From an uncultured Pelagibacteraceae bacterium (lineage in GTDB: Bacteria > Pseudomonadota > Alphaproteobacteria > Pelagibacterales > Pelagibacteraceae): DNA of 12,624 nt. Every line of letters starts with the position of its first letter. Within the stretch, counting starts at the first letter, position 1. The DNA is taken from contig CACAWM010000015.1 of the NCBI GenBank assembly GCA_902536205.1, positions 1-12,624 on the forward strand. The letters run 5' to 3'. Of the stretch, positions 1 through 6,729 are shown piece by piece. The translations under genes were made by a program, and so were the position numbers. The notes below the pieces were generated by a model. That model saw only the letters and a list, made by a program, of their open reading frames with translations. It was not told where the DNA came from and ran no database searches.

Positions 1-1070
1 ATTATAAACCTAATGATATTTATTGGTGCACTGCAGACATTGGTTGGGTCACTGGTCATAGTTATATTATTTATGGTCCTCTAGCTAATGGCGCAACTAC
101 AATTATGTTTGAAGGTGTTCCAAACTATCCTGATAATTCAAGATGGTGGCAAATAGTAGATAAATATAAAGTAAACACTTTTTACACTGCTCCTACTGCT
201 ATTCGTGCTTTAATGAGAGAGGGAGACAGTCCAGTTAAAAAAACGAGCAGAAAATCTTTAAAACTATTAGGCACTGTTGGTGAACCGATAAATCCAGAAG
301 CATGGATGTGGTATTACAAAACAGTTGGCGACTCAAGATGTCCAATAGTTGACACTTGGTGGCAAACTGAAACTGGAGGAATTTTAATAGCACCTCAACC
401 AGGCGCAATAGATTTAAAACCTGGTTCAGCAACAAAACCATTTTACGGAATTAAACCTGTATTAGTAGATAAAGATGGAAAAATTATTAAAGGCGAAGGA
501 CAAGGAAGGTTATGTATGGCTAGTTCTTGGCCGGGTCAAATGAGAACCGTATATGGTGATCATCAAAGATTTATTGATACTTATTTTTCTCAATTCGATG
601 GTAAGTATTTTACAGGTGATGGTTGTCGAAGAGATAAAGATGGTTACTACTGGATTACAGGCAGAGTTGATGATGTAATTATAGTTTCAGGACATAATTT
701 AGGAACAGCAGAAATCGAAAGTGCTTTTGTTGCTCACCCTAAAGTCGCTGAGGCTGCAGTTGTTGGTTTTCCTCATAGTATTAAAGGCAATGGTTTGTAT
801 TGTTATGTTACACTTAATGCTGAAGAGAAAGCTACTGGTGATTTAGAAAGAGATTTAAAACAATGGGTAAGAAAACAGATTGGTCCTATTTGTTACCCAG
901 ATGTGATACAATTTGCACCTGGTTTGCCTAAAACTAGATCCGGAAAGATCATGAGAAGAATTTTAAGAAAAATCGCTGCGAATGAACCTGATAATCTCGG
1001 TGACACTACAACTTTAGCTGACCCAAGTGTTGTTACTTCCTTGGTTGAAAATAGGCAAAATAGAGATTAG
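1..1070 (+). CDS. acs: acetyl-CoA synthetase, C-terminal part (5' end outside window)
   Basis: AMP-forming acetate-CoA ligase (acetate + ATP + CoA to acetyl-CoA + AMP + PPi), cytoplasmic. The reading frame is open from position 3 and the family sequence ([15 protein letters not shown]) is visible before the first internal ATG at 105, so the gene is cut by the window edge. About 355 residues of a protein usually near 650 are present. Recognisable blocks: [10 protein letters not shown], including the Trp that limits the pocket to acetate-sized acids in the family; YFTGDG; the hinge region [14 protein letters not shown] with the CoA-contacting Arg; and [11 protein letters not shown] near the end, whose Lys is the acetylation-regulated catalytic Lys in characterised enzymes. 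Odd point: the usual VSGHRLGT reads VSGHNLGT (Asn codon 696-698). The stop overlaps the convergent gene by 4 nt. The family call is very secure. Confidence 0.97.
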   Translation, partial: YKPNDIYWCTADIGWVTGHSYIIYGPLANGATTIMFEGVPNYPDNSRWWQIVDKYKVNTFYTAPTAIRALMREGDSPVKKTSRKSLKLLGTVGEPINPEAWMWYYKTVGDSRCPIVDTWWQTETGGILIAPQPGAIDLKPGSATKPFYGIKPVLVDKDGKIIKGEGQGRLCMASSWPGQMRTVYGDHQRFIDTYFSQFDGKYFTGDGCRRDKDGYYWITGRVDDVIIVSGHNLGTAEIESAFVAHPKVAEAAVVGFPHSIKGNGLYCYVTLNAEEKATGDLERDLKQWVRKQIGPICYPDVIQFAPGLPKTRSGKIMRRILRKIAANEPDNLGDTTTLADPSVVTSLVENRQNRD

Positions 1071-1696
1071 TTAAAATTTAAATTTTTTGTCAACTTTTTA
1101 AATTCATCTATTTTTAAATTCCATTTTAATCTCATTGAATTTAAAACTATTTCCTTATCTAAAATTTTTAATTCATCTGCTATCGGTGCCCAATTATATA
1201 ATGCCATACAGCTTTCTTTAAACGGATTATCTAAATAATATTTATGGAAATCTATTTTTTCGTATCGATTTAAAAATTCTCTCTTAGCTTTAAAATATAC
1301 TTCGTCACTTAAACCATTAACTTTTTCTTTTTCTATAATATCTAAATAAATTTCTTTACAATCGTTCTCTTTAAGATTTTTTTCACTTATTAAATATGAA
1401 AAAGTATAAAAAGCGCAATCAGCAATTGCGATCATATAAATATTCCATTTTGCAATATTTATTGATTTGGAAAAAACCTCGTCATCAACCATTGCTGTAT
1501 ACTTCACGCCAATTCTAGTTTTTAGGTATCCGTACAAAGTTGTTTGAGTAACATGTGCTGATCTTTGTTGAATAAATTTTTGAAGATCGCCTTTTGATTT
1601 GATACTTTTAAAATAGCTTGTTACTTTTTCAACAGGAAATAAGTATTCACCCATTGTTTTTAGAGTAATTCTAAGTTTTTCAAGATTCAATTTCAC
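1067..1696 (-). CDS. conserved hypothetical protein, 209 aa, probably alphaproteobacterial family
   Basis: I cannot assign a function. The protein resembles, from memory, an uncharacterised family found across Alphaproteobacteria with an N-terminal 'GDYLLPVE' type block (here [10 protein letters not shown], about residues 17-26), then a [11 protein letters not shown] block (about 51-61) and [10 protein letters not shown] (about 78-87). It is a mostly helical, charged protein with one moderately hydrophobic stretch near residues 84-103 and no clear signal peptide. The start is GTG at 1694-1696; an in-frame TAG lies 18 nt upstream (1715-1717), so the true start is this GTG or further inside (an ATG at residue 15 is the alternative). 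A TAAAAT hexamer ends 5 nt before the GTG. It is convergent with acs (4-nt overlap) and divergent from the symporter operon. Confidence 0.8.
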   Translation of the reverse strand: MKLNLEKLRITLKTMGEYLFPVEKVTSYFKSIKSKGDLQKFIQQRSAHVTQTTLYGYLKTRIGVKYTAMVDDEVFSKSINIAKWNIYMIAIADCAFYTFSYLISEKNLKENDCKEIYLDIIEKEKVNGLSDEVYFKAKREFLNRYEKIDFHKYYLDNPFKESCMALYNWAPIADELKILDKEIVLNSMRLKWNLKIDEFKKLTKNLNFN

Positions 1697-1701
1697 GTTG
1701 T

Positions 1702-1707
1702 ATTTTA
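1702..1707 (-). promoter_or_regulatory. possible -10 element close to the start of the 209-aa gene
   Basis: On the minus strand TAAAAT (5 of 6 matches to TATAAT) is followed by 5 nt and then the GTG start. No convincing -35 hexamer is visible 16-18 nt upstream. If used, transcription would begin at or next to the start codon. A GGGG run at 1712-1715 is about 15 nt from the GTG, rather far for a Shine-Dalgarno sequence. Weak evidence in AT-rich DNA. Confidence 0.25.
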
Positions 1708-1780
1708 AAAACCCCTATTTTACTTAACTTATAGCATTTCATATTGGTTTTAGGGTCCTTTTTTCTCTTTAAATTAAACT

Positions 1781-1786
1781 CATAAT
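1781..1786 (+). promoter_or_regulatory. candidate -10 element for the symporter operon
   Basis: CATAAT matches TATAAT at 5 of 6 positions and would give a leader of roughly 55-60 nt containing the 18-bp palindrome and the Shine-Dalgarno sequence. The region 16-18 nt upstream is only a T-rich run, so the -35 is poor. This is the best of several weak candidates in the 1697-1850 spacer, and activator dependence is possible. Confidence 0.2.
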
Positions 1787-1811
1787 GGGTAAGGTTCCTA
1801 CAACTAATAAT

Positions 1812-1829
1812 ACTTTTTACGTAAAAAGT
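1812..1829 (+). promoter_or_regulatory. perfect 18-bp palindrome, candidate operator
   Basis: ACTTTTTAC is followed immediately by its exact reverse complement GTAAAAAGT, giving an 18-bp dyad with no central spacer. It sits 21 bp upstream of the DUF4212 start codon and 11 bp before its Shine-Dalgarno sequence. With no loop and an A/T-rich stem it would make a poor RNA hairpin, and no T-run follows, so a terminator is unlikely. A binding site for a dimeric regulator of the symporter operon is the simplest reading. The symmetry is observed; the function is inferred. Confidence 0.45.
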
Positions 1830-1840
1830 TAAAAATAAAT

Positions 1841-1846
1841 AGGGGG
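1841..1846 (+). promoter_or_regulatory. strong Shine-Dalgarno site of the symporter operon
   Basis: AGGGGG ends 4 nt before the ATG at 1851. It stands out because most other genes in this window have no recognisable Shine-Dalgarno sequence, suggesting that this operon is set up for high translation. Confidence 0.75.
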
Positions 1847-1850
1847 AAAT

Positions 1851-2108
1851 ATGTCAAATAAAGACGCATATTGGAATAAGACCAAAAACCATATGATCGT
1901 AACATTGGTTCTTTGGGCCTTCTTCTCATTAGTGATCTTCATGTTTGGTTCTGAACTGAACACGATGTCTTTTCTTGGCTATCCATTAGCATATTACATG
2001 ACAGCGCAAGGTTCACTTCTTGCCTTTGTGATAATCTTGTTTTGGACTGCAAATAAACAAGAAAAAATCGACGAAGAACATGGTTTCTCAGAAAGAGAGG
2101 ATGACTAA
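1851..2108 (+). CDS. DUF4212 small subunit of sodium:solute symporter, 85 aa
   Basis: Small inner-membrane protein of the DUF4212 family, which is almost always encoded just before a VC_2705-type sodium:solute symporter and is thought to be its small subunit (the counterpart of YjcH beside ActP). The N-terminus carries the family's aromatic/charged block (AYWNKTKNHMI, about residues 6-16). Two membrane segments follow at about residues 16-35 and 45-66; the loop between contains the family-typical GYPLAYYMTAQGS. The C-terminal tail is short and acidic. Length is normal for the family. The start is fixed by the AGGGGG Shine-Dalgarno. Its TAA overlaps the next ATG by one base, indicating translational coupling. 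GC content is visibly higher than in the flanking genes. Confidence 0.93.
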   Translation: MSNKDAYWNKTKNHMIVTLVLWAFFSLVIFMFGSELNTMSFLGYPLAYYMTAQGSLLAFVIILFWTANKQEKIDEEHGFSEREDD

Positions 2109-3964
2109 TGTTTAAAGGAGATTTTATAAAAAACCTTCCTAAAATATACGGGACCTACACAGGTGGTTTCATAGTATTCATCATTTTGATGGCTATTGCG
2201 GAACAAGCTGGTGTGTCAGCTAAAAACATCGGAGTGATGTTCGTGGCTTTCACGGTTTTGATTTATGCCTTAATCGGTTATTTATCACGAACCATTCAAG
2301 TAGATGCCTACTATGTTGCAGGAAGACAAGTGCCAACCGTATTTAACGGGATGGCAACAGCAGCTGACTGGATGTCAGGTGCTTCATTCGTAGCCTTAGC
2401 GGGTGGAGTTTACTTTGGTGGTTATACTTATATGGCCTTCTTAGTAGGTTGGACAGGTGGATACGTACTTGTTGCAACTTTAATGGCTCCGTACCTAAGA
2501 AAATTTGGATGTTACACAGTTCCTGATTTTATCGGAACACGATACGGTGGTAATCTCGTAAGAGCTTGCGCAGTATTCGTGCTTTTCATAGCATCATTTA
2601 CTTACGTAACTGCACAAATTAACGCTACGGGTACAATTGCTTCTAGAGCTCTTGGAATTCCGTTTGAAGCAGGTGTATGGGTAGGATTAATAAGTATCCT
2701 TATCTGTTCAATGCTTGGTGGAATGAGAGCCGTAACTTGGACTCAGGTTGCTCAGTACATTGTATTAATCATCGCTTACTTGATACCAGTATTCTGGATC
2801 AGTTCAAACGTTGGTGGAGGAATTTTCCCACACTTAATGTTAGGTGATGAAGTTGCAAGACTTGGTGAACTTGAACAACAATTTGGACTAGTTAAAAACA
2901 GCGCCGCAGATATGAAAGCAGCTGGGGTACCAGGAGGATTGAAATACATCTCTGGAACTCACTCTGGAGTACCTGAAGGTGGAATGGCTGTCTGGAAATA
3001 CTTATCGTTAGCGATTTGTATGATGGTGGGAACTGCATCGTTACCTCATATCTTAATGAGATACTTTACAACTCCTTCTGTAAGAGCAGCAAGAAAATCA
3101 GTAGCTTGGTCGCTATTCTTTATTTTCTTACTTTACTCTTCAGCGCCTATGTTAGCGACATTGTCTAAGTTGGCATTAATGGATCCAAATCTACCAACTG
3201 GAATTATCGGAAAATCTATTTCTGAAGTTCAGTCGATAGAATGGGTACAAAGATGGTCTGAAGTTAAACAAGTATTTATCGCAGACTTTAATGGTGACGG
3301 CATACTTCAGTTGAACGAATGGTTCATGAGAGGTGACGTTGTAGTATTAGCTACTCCAGAAGTAGCGGGACTACCGTTTGTAATCTCTGGACTAGTGTTT
3401 GCTGGAGGTATGGCTGCTGCCATGTCAACTGCTGACGGTCTTGTGTTAGCGATATCAAATGCTTTATCTCATGATATTTACTACAAAATCATAGATCCAA
3501 AAGCTGATACAGCTAAAAGACTTTTAGTTGCTCGTGTACTTCTAGTAATAATCGGAGCTGCAGGTGCTTACATAGCCTCTTTCAGGCTAACAAGTATCTT
3601 AGGTTCGGTTGCTTGGGCATTCGACTTTGCAATGTCAGGCTTATTCTTTCCACTTGTACTTGGTGTATGGTGGAAGAGAGCTACTAGAGCTGGTGCAATC
3701 GCTGGTATTGTATCGGGAATTGCTTCAGGAACAATATACTTATTGTGGGTGTTCCCTAAATTCTCTGTGCCAATATTCGGTGGTGTAAATACTCCATTCT
3801 TAGGTATCGACCACTTAAGATTTGGTTTAATCGGTGCACCGATCTGTTTAGTGGTAATGGTTGTAGTTAGTTTAATGACTAAAGAACCATCTCCGTCTGT
3901 ACAGAAAATGGTAGACGATACAAGAATACCAACAGGTAAGGCTATTCTTGGTAAGCAACACTAA
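2108..3964 (+). CDS. sodium:solute symporter large subunit, VC_2705-type (ActP-like), 618 aa
   Basis: Inner-membrane, multi-pass transporter of the solute:sodium symporter family, VC_2705 branch, related to acetate permease ActP. Family features: the block with AGRQVPTVFNGMATAADW (about residues 71-88), GCYTVPDFIGTRYGG, and the segment with AAAMSTADG (about 436-444), whose Ser/Thr residues lie where the family binds sodium. The substrate cannot be read from sequence; acs nearby favours acetate or another short carboxylate. A hydrophilic stretch holds a complete EF-hand-type loop at residues 393-404 (3284-3319). An AGAGGA Shine-Dalgarno (2096-2101) lies within the preceding gene, and the ATG overlaps that gene's stop by one base. 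It ends just before an intrinsic terminator. Its GC content is clearly higher than that of the flanking genes, consistent with high expression. Confidence 0.94.
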   Translation: MFKGDFIKNLPKIYGTYTGGFIVFIILMAIAEQAGVSAKNIGVMFVAFTVLIYALIGYLSRTIQVDAYYVAGRQVPTVFNGMATAADWMSGASFVALAGGVYFGGYTYMAFLVGWTGGYVLVATLMAPYLRKFGCYTVPDFIGTRYGGNLVRACAVFVLFIASFTYVTAQINATGTIASRALGIPFEAGVWVGLISILICSMLGGMRAVTWTQVAQYIVLIIAYLIPVFWISSNVGGGIFPHLMLGDEVARLGELEQQFGLVKNSAADMKAAGVPGGLKYISGTHSGVPEGGMAVWKYLSLAICMMVGTASLPHILMRYFTTPSVRAARKSVAWSLFFIFLLYSSAPMLATLSKLALMDPNLPTGIIGKSISEVQSIEWVQRWSEVKQVFIADFNGDGILQLNEWFMRGDVVVLATPEVAGLPFVISGLVFAGGMAAAMSTADGLVLAISNALSHDIYYKIIDPKADTAKRLLVARVLLVIIGAAGAYIASFRLTSILGSVAWAFDFAMSGLFFPLVLGVWWKRATRAGAIAGIVSGIASGTIYLLWVFPKFSVPIFGGVNTPFLGIDHLRFGLIGAPICLVVMVVVSLMTKEPSPSVQKMVDDTRIPTGKAILGKQH

Positions 3965-3986
3965 AAAATAATTATTTAAAATTAAG

Positions 3987-4015
3987 AGGGGCGATTTTTT
4001 CGCCCCTTTTTTTTT
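3987..4015 (+). terminator. intrinsic terminator of the symporter operon
   Basis: An 8-bp perfect stem (AGGGGCGA at 3987-3994 pairing with TCGCCCCT at 4000-4007) with a 5-nt T loop is followed by a T run that, counting the last stem base, is nine long. It lies 22 nt after the symporter stop. It is the only textbook intrinsic terminator I found in the window. Confidence 0.95.
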
Positions 4016-4025
4016 ACCTAAATCG

Positions 4026-4034
4026 TGATATTTT
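4026..4034 (+). promoter_or_regulatory. candidate extended -10 for the 111-aa membrane protein
   Basis: TGA followed by TATTTT (TG at 4026-4027, hexamer 4029-4034) resembles an extended -10. It ends exactly 6 nt before the ATG at 4041, placing the likely transcription start at the start codon. The terminator just upstream implies that this gene needs its own promoter. No Shine-Dalgarno sequence is present. Confidence 0.35.
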
Positions 4035-4040
4035 AAAAAT

Positions 4041-4376
4041 ATGATACCTACTTGGGCAATCGTTTTAGATTACGTTCTGGGAACAATAATGTGGACTTTA
4101 ATAGGTCGAGCATTCATGAACATTTTTCAAAGAGAGGACTCTACGTTTTTTTTTATGAGAGTTTTCGTCAAATACACAAATCCAATTATTAATTTATTTA
4201 AATTTATCACACCAAGCTTTTTATTTGGCCCGTTTATAGCTCTATATGTTGCTTGGTTTTTTTACTTATTTAGATTTTACGCGATGCCATACATTTTAGG
4301 TTATGATGTGTGGGGAATGCTAGCTTTTCCACTTGAAAGTGATTTTTCAAGACAGCTTTACCAGTTATTCAACTAA
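4041..4376 (+). CDS. small YggT-like membrane protein, 111 aa
   Basis: A conserved-looking but uncharacterised inner-membrane protein. Two hydrophobic segments are visible, about residues 5-25 and 60-85, separated by a hydrophilic linker. The TNPIINLFKFITPSF block (about 46-60) recalls the 'DPI-x-P-x-R-x-x-P' loop of YggT-family proteins, and the N-terminal LDYVLGTIMWTLIGR resembles, from memory, alphaproteobacterial YggT-like proteins. Function is unknown; YggT relatives have been linked to ion homeostasis and envelope or division processes, which I do not claim here. It lies between the symporter terminator and the rpe promoter, so it is probably a single-gene unit. Its leader seems very short or absent. 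Confidence 0.8.
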   Translation: MIPTWAIVLDYVLGTIMWTLIGRAFMNIFQREDSTFFFMRVFVKYTNPIINLFKFITPSFLFGPFIALYVAWFFYLFRFYAMPYILGYDVWGMLAFPLESDFSRQLYQLFN

Positions 4377-4389
4377 TACCTTAATTTTT

Positions 4390-4417
4390 TTGACAAAGTT
4401 TTAGTTTAAAATATAAA
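4390..4417 (+). promoter_or_regulatory. sigma70-type promoter of rpe
   Basis: Perfect -35 TTGACA (4390-4395), a 16-nt spacer, and -10 TATAAA (4412-4417, 5 of 6). The -10 ends 6 nt before the rpe ATG, so the predicted start site coincides with the start codon. This is the best promoter in the window. Confidence 0.75.
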
Positions 4418-4423
4418 CAAATT

Positions 4424-5086
4424 ATGAAAGGTATAATAAAAATTTCACCTTCAATTTTATCTGCTGATTTTAGCAAATTAGGAAGTGAGGTGATTTCTTT
4501 AGAAAAAGCTGGTGCTGATTATATTCATATTGACGTTATGGATGGACATTTTGTTCCTAATTTAACCATCGGCCCAGAAGTTATAAAAAAACTACGACCA
4601 CTAACAAAAAAAACATTTGATGTTCACTTAATGATATCTCCGGTGGATAATTTTGTAAAAGATTTTGCTGATGCTGGGGCAGATATTATTACTTTTCATC
4701 CAGAGGCTACTTCAAACGTCTCAAAAACTATAAAATTAATTAAAGAGCAAAATAAAAAAGTTGGGATCTCTCTTAAACCAAAATCTGAAATAAATTTAAT
4801 AGAAAACTATATAAACGAAATAGACTTAGTTTTAATTATGAGTGTAGAACCCGGATTTGGTGGGCAAAAATTTATGCCTGAAGTACTTAAAAAAACAAAA
4901 GCTGTAAGAGATTTAATAAATAAAGAAAAATTAAGTGTTGATGTTGAAATCGATGGTGGAATTAATTTTGAAAATTGTTCAAAAGTTAAAGAAGCAGGTG
5001 CTAATATACTTGTGTCCGGGTCTACTGTCTTTAAAGAAAATAAAGGTGACTTAAAGAAAAATATAGAAATTCTTAGAAATAATTAA
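4424..5086 (+). CDS. rpe: ribulose-phosphate 3-epimerase, 220 aa
   Basis: Cytoplasmic epimerase interconverting ribulose 5-phosphate and xylulose 5-phosphate in the non-oxidative pentose phosphate pathway; a TIM-barrel enzyme with a divalent metal. Visible motifs: SPSILSADF near residue 8, HIDVMDGHFVPN (35-46) with His35 and Asp37, DVHLM with His68, MSVEPGFGGQKF (139-150) and the second catalytic/metal Asp177 in DGGI. All four expected metal ligands are present. Length is normal. It is first in a run with the heparinase-like gene (3 nt downstream) and purH (2 nt further), an order common in Alphaproteobacteria. No Shine-Dalgarno sequence precedes it; the promoter suggests a leaderless message. 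Confidence 0.97.
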   Translation: MKGIIKISPSILSADFSKLGSEVISLEKAGADYIHIDVMDGHFVPNLTIGPEVIKKLRPLTKKTFDVHLMISPVDNFVKDFADAGADIITFHPEATSNVSKTIKLIKEQNKKVGISLKPKSEINLIENYINEIDLVLIMSVEPGFGGQKFMPEVLKKTKAVRDLINKEKLSVDVEIDGGINFENCSKVKEAGANILVSGSTVFKENKGDLKKNIEILRNN

Positions 5087-5089
5087 TAA

Positions 5090-6727
5090 ATGTTTGGCCT
5101 GAAAAGTGTCTATCTTTATTTGATTGCATGTCAAATTACACTCATCAAATTTTTTAAGAAGTTTTACTTTTCTTCTAAGAATTATAATAAGTCTCTTGAG
5201 TCAAAAATCCCACAACAAGTCTATTATAATCCTAATCCATTTCTACTATCAATTATTACTTCATACAGCGATCAGTCTTTCAAATTAAATGAAGTTGATG
5301 CAAATATTTTTTGGCTTGAAGACCAGAAAAAAGATGCAGAAAAACTACATGATTTTTTTTGGCTTAATCTAATTGATAGAAAAACTGAATATAAAAATAT
5401 TAAGAAAATTATTTATATTTGGCTTTTAAAAAATTCAAAATATAAAAAAAAAATATGGAATACCTCAACTTTAAGTGCAAGAGTTACTAGTTGGATTTTA
5501 AATATTGATATAATTTTGAACAATAGCACATTTGACTTCAAAAAAAATTTTTTGAATAGCATTATAAATCAAACAAATCATTTAAAGAAAAATATTAAAT
5601 TTGAAAAAGATCTCTCAAAAAAGATAAGGATACTTACTGCTATCATTATAACCGGTCTAGTATTTAAAGAATATGAGGATAATTATAATTTGGGCATTAA
5701 AGAGTTAGAAAAACTAGTAAAAGATTTTTTTGACGATAAAGGTTTTCCTCTATCTCGTAATCCTGGAGATCTTTTATTTTTCACGAAATATTTAATTTTC
5801 TGCAAAGAAATTATTAAAGATAGTCAGAAATATGTTCCAGAATTTTTAGAAGATATAATCGAAAAAAATCTTGAGTGTATTAACTTTATTAAGACACCAG
5901 ATGATCAACTGCCCTTATTTAATGGAGCTAACTCAATGAAAGTTAAAAAATTTGAGAAATATTTAAAAAATATTAAAACAAATACAAAAATCCAAAACCT
6001 AGGTGGGTTTTATAGGATTAAACATAAGAATCATTTTTTCCTTATGGATATTGATAAACCTCCTCAAAAAAGATTTTCCAAATCTTACCAGTCAGGACCT
6101 TTATCTTTTGAATATTTTTTAGATGGAGTTAAAATAATTTCAAATTCTGGATTTGGTAGCAATATATCAAAAAAAATAGAACAATTAAGCAGAGTTACTG
6201 CATGTCAATCTACATTAACTATAAACGATACTTCTATAACTAAATTTGAAACAAATGAGATGATTAATAATATTTTTGGAAGTTCAATCCAAAATAGTTT
6301 TAAATCTTTTGATCTTATATCAAAAAATGAAGATAATATTCTTGGTTGTTCAGCATCTAATAATGGTTATGAGAGAAAGTTTGGATGCACACATAGAAGA
6401 GAAATATATATAGACAAGGTAAATGATTACTTAAAAGGCATTGACCATATTTTTAAAGCGAAAGACGGATACCCAATTAGATATGCCTTAAGATTTCATA
6501 TAAACCCGGATTTAAGTGTGGTTAAAACTATGAGTGGAAACAGTGCTTTAATTCAAATTTCAAAAAATAAATCCTTACTCTTCACTGTAAATAACGAAAA
6601 CTTAGAGATAGAAAAAAGCGTATTTTTAGGTAAAAAAAAAATAATAGATAATGCTTGTATAACAATCAGTGGTAATTTAGTTAATAAAAATAAAACCTTT
6701 AATTGGGAAATTAGAAAAAATATTTAA
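5090..6727 (+). CDS. heparinase II/III-like family protein, 545 aa
   Basis: Its position between rpe and purH and its two-part architecture match the heparinase II/III-like proteins that Alphaproteobacteria carry at this locus. Residues about 80-270 form a helical region corresponding to the alpha/alpha toroid, including DDKGFPLSRNPG (about 215-226), equivalent to the 'DG-x-H-x-SR-x-P' segment. Residues about 305-545 form the beta-rich C-terminal domain (GGFYRIK, GPLSFEYF, SRVTACQSTLTIND). Substrate and biological role are unknown; a polysaccharide lyase activity is not established for this branch. A hydrophobic N-terminal stretch (about residues 6-22) could be a weak membrane anchor. Two 10-A tracts (5444-5453, 6632-6641) lie in the coding sequence. 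The gene is divergent and AT/Lys/Asn-rich. There is no Shine-Dalgarno sequence, and tandem stops (TAA TAA) lie just before the ATG. Confidence 0.82.
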   Translation: MFGLKSVYLYLIACQITLIKFFKKFYFSSKNYNKSLESKIPQQVYYNPNPFLLSIITSYSDQSFKLNEVDANIFWLEDQKKDAEKLHDFFWLNLIDRKTEYKNIKKIIYIWLLKNSKYKKKIWNTSTLSARVTSWILNIDIILNNSTFDFKKNFLNSIINQTNHLKKNIKFEKDLSKKIRILTAIIITGLVFKEYEDNYNLGIKELEKLVKDFFDDKGFPLSRNPGDLLFFTKYLIFCKEIIKDSQKYVPEFLEDIIEKNLECINFIKTPDDQLPLFNGANSMKVKKFEKYLKNIKTNTKIQNLGGFYRIKHKNHFFLMDIDKPPQKRFSKSYQSGPLSFEYFLDGVKIISNSGFGSNISKKIEQLSRVTACQSTLTINDTSITKFETNEMINNIFGSSIQNSFKSFDLISKNEDNILGCSASNNGYERKFGCTHRREIYIDKVNDYLKGIDHIFKAKDGYPIRYALRFHINPDLSVVKTMSGNSALIQISKNKSLLFTVNNENLEIEKSVFLGKKKIIDNACITISGNLVNKNKTFNWEIRKNI

Positions 6728-6729
6728 TA

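Noticed and set aside
235..441. 68-aa open frame on the minus strand
   Set aside because: It lies entirely inside acs, which has unmistakable family motifs in the other strand; the predicted peptide has no recognisable features.
1812..1829. Palindrome as an intrinsic terminator
   Set aside because: There is no loop, the stem is nearly all A/T, and no T-run follows.
1697..1850. Possible riboswitch or small RNA in the divergent spacer
   Set aside because: Apart from the 18-bp palindrome and a Shine-Dalgarno sequence, I see no paired helices or conserved core such as a glycine-riboswitch type fold, and the space left is short.
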